Shown one piece after another: positions 1 to 12,439 of a stretch of 64,000 nucleotides of DNA. Source of the DNA: Uranotaenia lowii (taxonomy: Eukaryota; Arthropoda; Insecta; Diptera; Culicidae). Position numbers and translations under genes: made by a program. The notes beneath the pieces were generated by a model. That model was not told where the DNA came from, searched no databases, and saw only the letters and a list, made by a program, of their open reading frames with translations. Position 1 is the first letter of the stretch. Every line of letters begins with the position of its first letter. Where the stretch lies: positions 146,012,496-146,076,495 of the forward strand of contig NC_073691.1 of NCBI RefSeq assembly GCF_029784155.1, written 5' to 3'.

Positions 1-270
1 TAGTTTGTAAACGCAATTTAGCTGAAAATCACAAATAAAAGGTAAAATTTGAGTTTTTTGTTTTATCCGAAAAAACCCAAATTTTACTGAACAAAATCAT
101 CCACAGAATTTTTATGATGGAATTGATTCTTTATGAAAAATATTTGCTGTTCAACAAACATCTTCTCCTAAAAAATCTGCACAAAATTCTATTTGTTCCA
201 AGCGTATTTTTTGACAATAATAACACATCAGGGACACAAAATTTGGCATTTTATGCTTCAGAAACCAGTG
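1..270. other. AT-rich flank, no gene seen
   Basis: AT-rich sequence left of the first transposon. The only open stretches are short and have no recognisable domain. Nothing else is supported here. Confidence 0.5.
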
Positions 271-922
271 CACAGTGGTCCAGAAATGAAATTTAGCGGG
301 AAACAATTATTTGCGCTCTTGCCTTAGGTTTAAGACATTTAGTGTCCAAGACAAAGTTGTACAACATCACAAGGCGCTACTTTTGAATGAAACATTTTTA
401 GGGTGGTTCATAAAATTCCTTAGATACGAAAATTATTTTTTTACTGTAAGGAGATAGTGCTGTATTATGTTCAGCAACTATGTAGAACAACATAATTGAT
501 GAAACTTTGCAGAAGACTTTGAATGTCTATCTATTAACGTTTAGGTTTTATGATGATTTTTCGTGTACAAGTTAGGGTGGTCCTACAAAAACAAGTTTTT
601 TTGTTATAACTTTGTTGGGTATCAACTTATCAAAATCATGTGTTCGGCAAGTATTTAGCAAATCATTATGCGCATCTTTTGTAGTAAACAGATTTCTAAT
701 ATCTGCTTTTGATTCGCAGTTATCATGAATTTTGTGTTCAAAAATGGCCGTTTTGTATGAGCCATAACTTCAAATGGAGCAAACCAAAAAATTCAAACTT
801 TAATTCGTTTGAAAGAACATGTTAAAATCTACATTTTATCAAAAACCTGGAGAGGTGTTTTTTGTTTAAAGCTTTTTATTTACATTTGAACTTGACCAAA
901 ATTGCCATTTTTCATATAACCT
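271..922 (+). repeat. left long inverted repeat
   Basis: Left arm of the 271-3332 element. It starts CACAGTGGTCC and ends near CATTTTTCATATAA. It pairs with 2681-3332 with only scattered single-base differences, for example GCGCTC against GTGCTC near position 315. Confidence 0.85.
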
Positions 923-1180
923 TTCTATATTATTTTTGACTACTTTTGGCTGCGTGAGGAATAACCGTACCACCAATCGTACCATCGTAACATTTATATC
1001 ATCATTAAAGTTAATAGAAACGGAAAAACGGAAAAAAGTTTATTTGAGAAATCAATAAAAAAATTTATAGAAAACAAAAAAACACTTATATTCTAGCAAT
1101 AATGAAATTAATAAAAAAAACGCGTTACGGGTTACAGATCAAATGACGGCTGCATCCAGGAAGGCTGATTTTTGAATATT

Positions 1181-1944
1181 TCATACATTTCTATTGGATA
1201 GTGAGAAGTACGGATCTGATGTCAGGAGGAGTCTTTTAAAAACATCCTCCAGACTAACCACACGATCGAACTTTCTGGAGTGGTTTCCTCGAAATCTTCG
1301 TAAACTTCTGTTTCTTGTTTCACCAGCTTCTTCCGAATACATGCCTATGGGTGAAATATGATGTTTTATGACTGCTGCTCCATGCACTAACAATTTGTGT
1401 ACGGTTGGAGAAACGGGATACCAGCTATATAAATTGTTATTAAGCACCCGAGTTTATTCAGCATACCCTTCAAACGAGCTACTGTTGATAATGGTTAAAA
1501 TCATGTAAAACTTTTCCAAAAGCTGAACATTCAGTCCCGTAATATGTGCAACTTCAGTCCTTTTCTCGAAGAATTTCCTGGCAATATTTCTTGTATTGGA
1601 ATTCCCACCGGTGACCCTAGGCTCATCAATACATAAGTTCAGTTGTTCTTTTAGTATGTTTCGAAGACTTTGACGCCGTTCATTCACTTCTATATTGGTT
1701 TTTCCTGACTCTCCAAGTGGGTTTGTCCATACAAAGACGATCTGCGATCTTCATGAACATTTCCAACGAATCTTGTTAGATCTGCACTTTCCTTAGCAAA
1801 AATGAGCCTAATAAGTCTGCACAAACTCACTGAGGATGAGCAATCGTTACTCCAGATAACGTTTTGTATCACATTAGATTTATCTACGAGACGTAACGGA
1901 ACAAGAGAAACCGCGAAAATGTGTGAATCGCTGTATTCACGCAT
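1181..1944 (-). pseudogene. decayed transposon-encoded protein (C-terminal part)
   Basis: Three adjacent minus-strand open stretches (1690-1944, 1454-1687, 1181-1447) look like one broken protein. The first and second are in different frames, and the second and third share a frame interrupted by a TAA near 1451. The last piece contains SPTVHKLLVHGAA, then IGMYSEEAGETRNR, then a basic stretch and LLLTSDPY. I recall this combination from uncharacterised proteins tied to transposons in aphids and other insects, but I have no formal family name. Its place between long inverted repeats suggests the element's own transposase or partner protein. It has at least one frameshift and one stop, so it is not functional. 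Confidence 0.5.
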
Positions 1945-2680
1945 GTCTCCTTAATCATCTTCGTCAATGAATGATTGATTAAATCTATATTGAAATAATT
2001 TGAAGATCAAAAGATAAAGGTTCGTTCAAAATAAATTTATACCTGCTGTGGTTTGAGCTACCATATGCTCCCCATTTGAAAATCAGTTGAAGCATTTTTT
2101 CCGGAAATGTAGAATCATATTGTAAATATTTCAACAACCTTTCCACTGTATTTACAAATTAATGTAATTAATTAATTTCTTTTTCAGTGTTGATTTCGAA
2201 AGCTTCGGATCCATTTTTAACAGAACTTCAACCACATCTTTTTCACTAGACCCCTTCAGCCAGTGAACGACTATAACTTTCCTTTGAACGTTCATCACGA
2301 ATAATCGAAACTCTTGAACTGAAAACTGTGTGGTTTACTTGGGTTTGATCAAAATGATCACCGGAGGAACCAAAACTGGTTTTCACAGTCAAAAGGACAT
2401 AAGTGAATAATAACTCCTTCTAAGAAAAATACAATTCAAGACTTTCTTGTTGGGTAGTTAGTAATTCATTGTTTTCAGTTTATTGTTCTATACATTAATA
2501 ATCAAGAATCCTCATTTTTTTTTTCATTTGTGCCCCTCTGGCTATGTTAGTCTTTCAAAATTTTTACAAAAGGTTATGAATAGGAAACTCTGCTTTTGTA
2601 GTGGAAAAAAATTTAGAATGATTGACTAAGGGTGCAAAAGCAAAGAAGAATTCCATGTCGCAGAGCAAAAGTGATATATT

Positions 2681-3332
2681 TTTTTATATGAAAAATGACA
2701 ATTTTGGTCAAGTTCAAATGTAAATAAAAAGCTTTAAACAAAAAACACCTCTCCAGTTTTTTGATATAATATAGACTTTAACATGTTCTTTCAAACGAAT
2801 TAAAGTTTAAATTTTTTGGTTTGCTCCATTTGAAGTTATGGCTCATACAAAACGGCCATTTTTGAACACAAAATTCATGATAACTGCGAATCAAAAGCAG
2901 ATATTAGAAATCTGTTTACTACAAAAGATGCGCATAATGATTTGCTAAATACTTGCCGAACACATGATTTTGATAAGTTGATACCCAACAAAGTTATAAC
3001 AAAAAAACTTGTTTTTGTAGGACCACCCTAACTTGTACACGAAAAATCATCATAAAACCAAAACGTTAATAGATAGACATTCAAAGTCTTCTGCAAAGTT
3101 TCATCAATTATGTTGTTCTACATAATTGCTGAACATAATACAGCACTATCTCCTTACAGTAAAAAAATAATTTTCGTATCTAAGGAATTTTATGAACCAC
3201 CCTAAAAATGTTTCATTCAAAAGTAGCGCCTTGTGATGTTGTACAACTTTGTCTTGGACACTAAATGTCTTAAACCTAAGGCAAGAGCACAAATAATTGT
3301 TTCCCGCTAAATTTCATTTCTGGACCACTGTG
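2681..3332 (-). repeat. right long inverted repeat
   Basis: Right arm of the 271-3332 element, the reverse complement of 271-922, ending GGACCACTGTG. Such long, well-matched arms could form a hairpin when transcribed, which is a possible source of small RNAs (inference). Confidence 0.85.
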
Positions 3333-3897
3333 CAGTGTACAAAATTTTACACAATTCAATATTGATCATAAGATTCATAACGTTTGAAAAATGCTTTTTA
3401 ATGGAGCATACATGCGGCAAGCGAAAAAATGATTTATTTCGTATTTGATCCGCAATGTGTTTATATTGCAGTTTTTTTAGGCCAAATTTCATACAAAAAT
3501 CATAAATTTGGTTCATTTCATTTATTTTCATCAAAGGTATCAAATCTTTGAACTTGCATAATAGTTTGGAAGATTGGGCTTGTTTTATTTGAGTATAGAA
3601 TAAGTATATAGAAAGGGAAGACTCTCCTGAAAAAAATTATTTTATGCTCAAATCAACTAAGTTTGATCTACTAGACTCTTAAACAAATTCAAAGATTTTA
3701 ACCATCGATGAAAGCGAATTTAGCTCACTTTATACGCAAATTTTTAAAGTCAAAATACTTAAAAACGAATAATCATAGAGTAACAAAAAAAAATTGTTTT
3801 AAATTTTATATGTATTCGTGCATTGATGGGCAAAAAGTTTTAAGGTTAAAATCAGTCACCAAAACCCCCCCCATGAGTCGTTTCTTCCTACGGCCCT
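3333..3897. other. AT-rich spacer, no gene seen
   Basis: AT-rich sequence between two transposons, with no convincing coding frame or structured repeat. A short C-run lies near 3866-3873. Confidence 0.4.
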
Positions 3898-4090
3898 GAT
3901 TGTATGATTGATTTTAGCCATTTTATAATTATAATAGATTCAACTACAAACTGCTGATTGACATTACGCAATCAGCTATGCATACAATAGATTCAACTGT
4001 AAAGATATAATTGATTCAACTGTAAATATGATAGATTCAACTACAAATGTATGATTGATTCTAGGCATTGAAGTATAAACATAGAAAATA
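3898..4090 (+). repeat. short AT-rich repeat block (ATTGATTCAACT type)
   Basis: Degenerate tandem copies of a unit containing GATTCAACTRTAAAT and TGTATGATTGATT. The same unit forms the subterminal blocks of the element at 56106-58114. This looks like a relic of one end of that family; no terminal CACGGAG motif is seen here. Confidence 0.6.
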
Positions 4091-4605
4091 TAAGTGATAT
4101 AACTATATATCTATGATTGATTGTGAGAGACTTGACTGATTTTCTCCAACGAATTATATTTTAAAGCTTAGTTCTTTTAGAAATGGGACACTTTCTTTTG
4201 CTAATAGCTCATTTACCAGTAATGGGACATTCAAATTTTTGACAGCGTTTTACTGCCTGTTAAAAGTACTTTTAATCCTATTTTTTCCAAAATTTAGAAA
4301 TCACACGTTTTTGAGATATTTTCGATGTAAGAGAAAGAGAAAAAAATAGTTTTGCACAGTTTCCTTCAAAATCCGTCATTATTAAATCGATAGCTGACAA
4401 AACCGTTGATTATTCAAAGAATTACTGTATGTGAGTGTTGGAAAAGTATGCAAACACTATCAAAAATGTCTACAAAGTTCAAATCAAGCATTGGAGTGAA
4501 GCACATGGTCGGCAACTACGGTTTAGGGTCATCAGGGAAGTCAAGTCTCATACCAGCATTTTTAATATTGAATAAGCGAAAAACTAAGTGTAGATCGTTG
4601 TAATG

Positions 4606-6869
4606 CAGGGTGGCCACCCATTCGGGAAAAACGGGAAAAGCGGGAAAAAGACGGGATTTGAAATCCAACGGGAAAAAAGCGGGAAAAAGCCGGGAATTTT
4701 TCGAAAAGTCGGGAATTTTTGGCTCAGTGAAAGTCTGTTCAATGAAATTTTATCGAAACAGGTCAAAACAAGTTGAAATGGATTGACAGTTGATCACCAG
4801 TCTCTTTCCAATTGAATTCGACCGATTTCAACCAGGTCGAAACGAATCCTCCTGCCGAGCTGGATGGGTTTCGATTAGTTTGAACTTGTTTCATTGAACA
4901 ACAAAAGGATGTTCCCGAACAGCCAGATTGCTTATTGAATAGATATTTGAAGAACAAAATTAAGCTATTTGATTCCACACGGTATTGCTATCTATTTTTT
5001 TGAATAAATTTTTTTTTTAATTTATTTGGTCCTTAGGAATATTTTTTTTTTTTGAATGAAGTTTTCAATTTACTACAGAATTGCAGCGAGTTCGTATTAG
5101 GATTTGACAAACGTTAAATAAGATTGTGCAGAAGCAACAAACTAGTATTGGTGTGCGCTTCTGGAATCAAAACACAAACCTAGTTGAAGCAAGGTATATT
5201 GGTTCTACATTCTAATCGTCGACGCGGTCGAATGACCCTCTGAATGGCGTGAAACTATGTTTTTCGAAAAATCTTGATCTACTGATCCATGGATGGTCCA
5301 GCAGTAATTTGGAAAATGCTCAAGCAACTAACTAGCGAGGTTCAAGAACTTTCGAATCCGGCGTACGAGATTCTCACCATTGGGAGCTGTGGACTTCACA
5401 CTGTACATGAAGCGTCCAAAAAGGGACTGAGGACTGGAATTTGGGTGAATTTTTGAGGACGTTGTATAGCCTGTTCAAAAACATTCCACTTAGAAGGGCA
5501 GATTATATTGCAGTAACGGGTTCAATTATATTTCCGTTAAAATTTTGTGACGTTCGCTGGGTGAAAAATAAACGCGTTGCAGAACGTGCTGCCAAAATAC
5601 TACCGTCTCAAACGTTTCGTCGAAGAGGTAAAAAAACAAGAGGAGAAAGGAAACTAATCCAAATTTTAAGCGGACTTTTCCATCGATTTCCCGGTTGAAG
5701 GTATTCGACATTGTTGCTAAAGCTGTAGATGATAATTTCTGGGACCAAAAATGAGTTTTGTTTTGTTACGGCCGCTTCGACTATTGAGTCCTTTTTACGC
5801 GAGTATCAGAAAGAAGCACCGATGGTTCCGTTTCTCTTCGATGATTAACCGGGCTTGTAAGCATTGATGGAGAAAGTTGTAAAGCCTGAACGACTAAACG
5901 TAAAATCCAAAACACTTATTGGAATTATACTCTCAGAAATAAATCTTCTACCTCCTGGAAGCGTAGAAATTGGATTCTCAACTAAATCGGCAATTAAGAA
6001 AGCAAAAGAGTCTGGTCATGTTCCCGAGAAGGATAACCTTGTATTCAGAAACAGCTGTCGTTCGTTTTACTGTGGATTTTTGAATAAAATGGCTGTATCA
6101 TCTCCCTTGACTTATCCCATAACTCGGTATTTATCGTGCGTTAATCCCGATGTGATTGCACACTATCCATATATTGTCAAAAAACGTTTAGACCTGTGTC
6201 TAGAAGTACTTGTTGACAAGCAACACTCAAGTAGAGCTTGTGCCGATAAAATTAAGGACGAATTCGGACAATTATGTGCAATACCTAATAAAAACATCAT
6301 TTCGAGATATCGAAGAAAAACACAACCATTGGACATTTTTTGGATGGAACTTATTGGCGAACCGAAGAAGGAGTTCTTCAATTTGACCTTATTGAAGAAA
6401 ATTCTAATTTTGTCTCACGGCAACGTGACGATGGAAAGAGGCTTTTCCGTTAACGCGAAATGCCTAGTCGAAAACCGTAACGAAATCGTTGATCCAGTAT
6501 GCGCAATTCTCACTCGAGAGGAGGAGGAAAATCTGAAAAAAAACTATCATTTTCATCATCACAAACATTTTTCAATACATAAACCCTTTTTCTTTTGTTT
6601 AACATTTTTGGATCGAGTGACATAGTTTAAATTTTTTTTTAAATCCTGCTTATCAATCTAATCATTTTTAGGTTAATTAATAAACATTACTGAAACAAAA
6701 ACCATTTCAAGATCATTTACCACTAATCGATTTTCGTTTATATGGTTTCAAAAATGAATATTCGGAATTTTGTTTTTTGTTGTATAAAACCGGGAATTTC
6801 GTGAGACCATGCGGGAAAAAAACGGGAAAAATGCGGGAAATCAAAAATTTATTTTGAGTGGCCACCCTG
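4606..6869 (+). mobile_element. hAT-superfamily DNA transposon
   Basis: The element begins CAGGGTGGCCAC and ends with the inverted GTGGCCACCCTG. The 8-bp TTGTAATG is present on both sides (4598-4605 and 6870-6877), which is a perfect hAT-type target duplication. Both subterminal regions are rich in GGGAAAAA-type repeats. Inside is a broken transposase (5147-6560). At 2264 bp and with its frame broken it is not autonomous. Confidence 0.92.
5147..6560 (+). pseudogene. hAT transposase, frameshifted
   Basis: Transposase-like coding is spread over several frames. From about 5147 there is RFWNQNTNLVEARYIGS, from 5289 a frame starting MDGPAVIWKMLKQL with IGSCGLHTVHEAS, then the 5441-5698 frame with GEFLRTLYSLFKNIPLRRAD, then the longest open piece at 5873-6625. 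The last piece ends in the hAT dimerisation region: FWMELIGEP, then ILSHGNVTMERGFSVN and LVENRNE. That order (catalytic core, then C-terminal dimerisation segment) fits the family. Multiple frameshifts and stops show it is dead. The 8-bp target duplication confirms the class. Confidence 0.85.
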
Positions 6870-7954
6870 TTGTAATGTCCAAAAAAATTTCTCCGATAAG
6901 CTGAAAGTGTTGCTTCGTTATGAGTCATTCAAACCAACTTCCAACAACAAATTTTTGCTTGTTCCAGAGCTCGTAAGCTGTATAGCCAGTACAGAGGCTA
7001 TGAGACAGATGATTTCTGATGAACGACAAAACTTATAATAAACTCTATTTAAAAAAAATCCAGCGTTTGAATCCTATACCATGTTTGCTCGTGGCAAGAT
7101 CCCTAGCATATTAAAGTGTGTATTTCTGATTGTTTTATATAAAATGTAATGATCTGCCAAGATTTCACATCTGTAGAAAAAAAAACAAAAACATTTAAAA
7201 ACGAAAGCTTTGGTTTTCTCTGTTTTTAAGGCCCTAAGAGTAGTCTTGTATGTACCCATCGCAACCTAAGATCTTTACTAACCTATTATACTTTAAGTTC
7301 AATCACGTGGTGGTTTTACTTCGTTATTGTCAAATTTTGCCGACAGAAATTTCATAAAAACGCCGGAAAGAGGCTCATAAATAATCAAGTTTTGTTAATT
7401 TCGAAATAACATTATCCACTAAATTTCTCTCAGTATCTTTTAAAAGAGAAGTATTGGAGCAAAAAGTAGTAGAAATCAAAGGAGGAGGATGCAGCCACCT
7501 AAAATTCAGATTATACAAAGTGTAAGTTTGGAAAACTTACCAAAATCATGACTGAAAAAAGTGTGCGCAGGCCGATAGGAGGTACATAGAATAAAGTAAA
7601 GAAATTTCTTACAAAAAACGATAAATATTTTTTTTCAAATTTTTTCATTAATTATCATAAAATTACCTTTATTTCCTTCATAGAAAGTATTCCAATCAAA
7701 CGAATGGTTTTGGAGATACACGTATTCGTAACTGTCCCATTTCTAAAAGAACTAAGCTTTAACAAAACATTGAATATTTCCAGGTATGCATGTAGTGAGC
7801 TTTCACGCCGAAAAAAAGGAAAAAACGACGACAAGAACCGGCAGGTAAAATTGTAGAACTTACGAAAAAAAAATTTATCAATAATTCAACTGTTTTTCTT
7901 TTCTAGGTCAACCCCCGGTAGCAGAGTCCCGAAGACCTCTCTGCCTCCTTCTTC

Positions 7955-9129
<1,175 letters not shown>

Positions 9130-10445
9130 TAATTAATAGCAAGAATATTTTAGTGTACAATGCTGTTTACCCATCCGCTAAACAATTAATTGACGATGCT
9201 CAACACGGATTTATGAGAAAACGGTCAACCACCTCCAATCTGATGTCATTCACTAATCTCGTTTTGCCAAAGCTCGAAAGACGTCAACAAGTTGACGTAG
9301 CTTACATAGATTTCTCTAAAGCCTTTGACCGAGTGCCTCATAAACTTGTGATAGAGAAACTCAGACACTTGGGACTTCCTGAATGGATTATTAAGTGGCT
9401 GGAGTCGTATCTAAACTCCCGCTCAGCTTATGTCCGAGTAAACTCCGTCTGTTCTGTGAACTTCGTGATACCTTCTGGTGTTCCCCAAGGTAGTCATCTT
9501 GGGCCACTTATATTTATCATGTTCGTGAACGATTTGTGCTATCAGCTGACCTCACAAAAGCTATTTTACGCAGACGATTTAAAGCTTTTTCGCCAAATCA
9601 CGACACCACTTGACTGTATTTTACTGCAGAATGATCTAGACGCTGTTCTAAGGTGGTGCAAGTTGAACGGGATGTTGGTGAATGTGGAAAAGTGTAAACT
9701 AGAGAGTTTCTCAAGATCACGCAACTTGCTTCTCCATAATTACGTCATGAATGATTGCGCTTTGGAAAGGGTCGACACAATTAAGGACCTAGGTGTAATT
9801 TTTGACAGTCGGATGAGATTCCACACACACGTTGCCACCACAATCGCAAAGGCGTACGCAATGCTTGGCTTTCTTCGTCGAAACACTGTTCATTTCAACG
9901 ATATTTATGCTTACAAAGCTCTTTATTGCTCGATTGTCAGAAGCATTCTCGAGTACGCAGCTCCTGTTTGGGCCCCGTATCAATCAACTCTTAGCCAATC
10001 CATCGAAGGTGTCCAGCGAGCCTTTATTCGCTTCGCTCTACGGCAATTAGGATGGAATCCAGAAATCGCAACACCTTACGAACACCGATGTAACCTTATA
10101 CACTTAGAAACGCTGTCCCGTAGAAATTCTTACAGTGTCTTTTCACATATGACATTCTGAGCGGCAACATCGAAAATAGTGAGTTGTTACAAAATGTCCA
10201 TCTATTCGCTCCTACACGCCCACTTCGAACTCAACAGCTCCTTTGGATTCCCGCTCACCGAACAACGTATGGATACTTCAACCCAATGGACACGTGCAGC
10301 CGTTACTTCAGTGAGTGTGCCAGCATTTTTGATTTTGGCATTTCAAAACAAGTGTATAAAAATAGGTTAAGACAATTTTTAGCTCAATAAGTCTGTGCGA
10401 AATTAACCTTCGAAGACATTAAATAAATAAATAAATAAAAATAAA
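9130..10445 (+). mobile_element. 5'-truncated CR1-like LINE
   Basis: The element carries the 3' half of a CR1-like LINE: the C-terminal part of the reverse transcriptase ORF, then a short 3' UTR and an AAATAAATAAATAAAT-type tail at about 10417-10443. The tail matches those of the CR1-like copies at 15601, 24253 and 28702. The 5' edge near 9130 lies within the coding region. A target duplication was not identified. Confidence 0.85.
9150..10390 (+). pseudogene. CR1-like reverse transcriptase, C-terminal part
   Basis: The frame runs 9150-10160 and continues in another frame from about 10160 to 10390, so there is one frameshift near 10150. Reverse transcriptase landmarks are in order: AYIDFSKAFDRVPH, SGVPQGSHLGPL, and LFYADDLKLF as the catalytic YADD. 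The thumb region IKDLGVIFD and RSILEYAAPVWAPY follow. The protein is close in sequence to the intact ORF2 at 28786-31776. The endonuclease domain and RT fingers are missing. The catalytic motif is intact but the product would be partial. Confidence 0.85.
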
Positions 10446-10899
10446 ATATTTTTATTCTGAAATTAAAATATAAAGATCAATCATTTTTTTTTACTTTTTC
10501 TTAATACTTGGAATTTTGCTGTTTTTTTTAACTGTTTTAAAGTTTGCTGATACAACATACATATGATTTTTAAGTTCATGCAATTTAAAAAAAATCAATT
10601 TTCCTATGTCTTCTGTATTCTGATGGTCATTTCCGATCTGATTCCAAATATTGATAAGCGATTATCAATATTATTTACAAAATATCAAATAAATAAATAA
10701 ATAAATGTGGAATGAAGTAAATATTCCCTAAGCTTACTTATGCGATATATTTTGTTGTCTATAAATTTGGAAAGAATCGGTCAACTAGTTTATTTTCTGT
10801 TGGGTTTTTCCCGTGATGCAATTTGAGTCGGGACAGGCCTTATGTAAATAGGTCGTGAGCCCTGCCAACATTGAAAGGGCGAAAGAAGGATGAATCCAT
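10446..10899. other. AT-rich spacer
   Basis: AT-rich sequence with short AAATAAAT runs near 10690. No coding frame is supported. Part may belong to the Helitron remnant that follows. Confidence 0.35.
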
Positions 10900-11155
10900 A
10901 CCAGTAAAACATACATTTTGGTATAATAAAAGAATCAACGTAGCTGATCTTGGAAAATTAATTCAGAATACAAGTTTCAGAAAATTTGGTTAAATCATCT
11001 TTGTAGTTCAATTTTAAACTCCAGCTACACCTGTTGCTTTTTAATAATGATGAAATTTGATTCAAAATAATGCCTATAAAAAACGAAATTCAAATATTTT
11101 CCTATAATTTTTTTTTGTTTTTGGGAGGTGAAGCAAATCACACCGGGTTGGCTAG
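10900..11155 (+). mobile_element. Helitron 3'-end remnant
   Basis: Aligns over about 250 bases with the last 240 bases of the Helitron at 17093-19436: shared CAGAATAYAAGTTT, CTCCAGCT, and AAAATAATGCC blocks. It ends in a hairpin GGTGAAGCAAATCACACC followed by GGGTTGGCTAG and then T. The terminal CTAG before T is the Helitron 3' signature. The copy is clearly older and more diverged than the two full copies; its 5' end was not found. Confidence 0.7.
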
Positions 11156-11288
11156 TAAATATGTAAATAAAATAGAATTATATAAAATTATTCAAAAACT
11201 CATTTTCTGCGTAATGGAATTCTTTACTTTATTCGTTGTTCAATATCATAAGTAGTATTAGGAATAATTTAGACAACACGATATTCGA

Positions 11289-12374
11289 TCATGCTAATGG
11301 GGCGGATGGGGCTAATATGGGCGGAAATGTCCGAATTATCGTTGGTCTAGTTCTTTGGGTAGGCAAAGATCGTGTTTGAAAAGTTGGTAGCCTCGTTTCG
11401 AATGTTGGAAACGGTCGAATTGCGAAATGCTCCGTTGTTGTCGCAATCGGATCAACGGCTTTTTGTCCCGAATCTGAGGTATCGCCTATTAGAAACCTTA
11501 CTTGAGAACCGTTCCGTTTGCCGGCGACGATGGTGGACGAAGAAGGGGGACAAACAACGCCAGCTTCCAGTACCAGTTCTTTGGCAACTGTTTCCAATAT
11601 TTTGAGCGTCGTTACATAAGGATGGAGACACTGGTGGAAAATTTGAGAAACACGTTGAGGCTCCGTACAAAACTGCCCCTTCACCCTTTGCTGACACAGT
11701 TTAACTTCTTCGCCAAGTAATTGCGGCTCACCGAACTGAGCGTACAGATGCTCGAAATTGTATCCTTCCTCTTGGCTGTAGAACCCTATTCTAAGAACGT
11801 ATGTGAAGGCGACATTCGCCCATTCCGGTGGATCTACAGGCTTCTCCTGACAGTATGCCATCAACGATTGCACCGGTACGTTGTTAATTAAAATGGATTC
11901 CCTCATGAACTTTTGACGAATGGCATCGGTATAGCGTAGATACTGCTGCCTCCAACTGCCCGAGTTTCCATATGAATTGTAAAAGCACATGAATGAAAGA
12001 TACGCTCGTTCAAGAACTTGACCCTTCAGCTCGTCGACAGCTGAGCATTGTAAGCACGTCCGGATCCGATTTTCATTCTCATCGTTGTACTGGACCGAGC
12101 TCAAAGCCCCGGTAAGCTGTCGGCCGATGATCCCGGCTTCAGTGTCCCAGGCCTGCATGTCGATAAGGGCGCAGTGAACTAACTGTTTGACGTTTTGCTC
12201 GTTTGGGAACCCATCCCGAATGTATCGATCGACGGTACGGATCGGAATGTTGAAATAGTTTGCACATTCCGCGAGAGCTTCTTGTAATGATCGGTAAAAC
12301 GGTGATCTCCAAAACTGGGCCCCGGAAACAGTGTGCAAAACGGCTAGCAAGAGCAAGACAATTGAGAACTGCAT
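11289..12374 (-). CDS. two-domain (atypical) odorant-binding protein
   Basis: A 361-residue secreted protein in one uninterrupted exon. Residues 1-19 are a signal peptide (QFSIVLLLLAVLHTVSG). It shows the helical, cysteine-bearing architecture of mosquito double-domain odorant-binding proteins, with cysteines near 37, 68, 107, 110, 130 (first half) and 175, 227, 236, 249, 275 (second half). The first half lacks the usual Cys2 three residues before Cys3 (LVHC), so it is a cysteine-poor variant. Residues 320-361 form a Pro/Thr/Arg-rich tail with PTFETR and PTFQTR repeats, longer than usual. The ATG follows a TATA box by about 50 bases. Family members bind small hydrophobic ligands outside cells; the ligand cannot be inferred. 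Confidence 0.82.
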   Translation of the reverse strand: MQFSIVLLLLAVLHTVSGAQFWRSPFYRSLQEALAECANYFNIPIRTVDRYIRDGFPNEQNVKQLVHCALIDMQAWDTEAGIIGRQLTGALSSVQYNDENENRIRTCLQCSAVDELKGQVLERAYLSFMCFYNSYGNSGSWRQQYLRYTDAIRQKFMRESILINNVPVQSLMAYCQEKPVDPPEWANVAFTYVLRIGFYSQEEGYNFEHLYAQFGEPQLLGEEVKLCQQRVKGQFCTEPQRVSQIFHQCLHPYVTTLKILETVAKELVLEAGVVCPPSSSTIVAGKRNGSQVRFLIGDTSDSGQKAVDPIATTTEHFAIRPFPTFETRLPTFQTRSLPTQRTRPTIIRTFPPILAPSAPLA

Positions 12375-12422
12375 TACAAACGACTTACGTGTTTTGGGAG
12401 TGGAAGCGTTTCAATACTGAGT

Positions 12423-12430
12423 CTTTTATA
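12423..12430 (-). promoter_or_regulatory. TATA box of the odorant-binding protein gene
   Basis: TATAAAAG on the minus strand lies 49 bases upstream of the ATG at 12374. That would place the start site near 12398 and give a very short 5' UTR. No other TATA box lies nearby on this strand. Confidence 0.6.
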
Positions 12431-12439
12431 TCCCGGCAC

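Larger units (their letters stand above)
271..3332. mobile_element. DNA transposon with 652-bp terminal inverted repeats
   Basis: The ends are inverted copies beginning CACAGTGGTCCAGAAATG. The arms run 271-922 and 2681-3332 and match almost base for base by eye. The 1.76-kb core carries the decayed reading frames at 1181-1944 on the minus strand. TGCA lies just outside or at the very end of both termini (268-271 region and 3331-3334 region), so it is either part of the repeat or a palindromic target; the target duplication is therefore not resolved. The MITE at 13104-13507 shares the same outermost bases. I do not assign a superfamily. Confidence 0.8.
4161..7762. mobile_element. TIR element split by a hAT insertion
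   Basis: The 30-bp ends are inverted copies: TTAAAGCTTAGTTCTTTTAG at 4161 continues to AAATGGGACA, and its reverse complement ends at 7762. Removing the hAT (4606-6869 plus one 8-bp duplication) leaves an element of about 1.3 kb. A related right-end copy lies at 13512-13876 and aligns with about 7390-7762. Neither host duplication nor superfamily could be fixed; the TTAA at the edge is suggestive only. No intact ORF remains. Confidence 0.65.
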
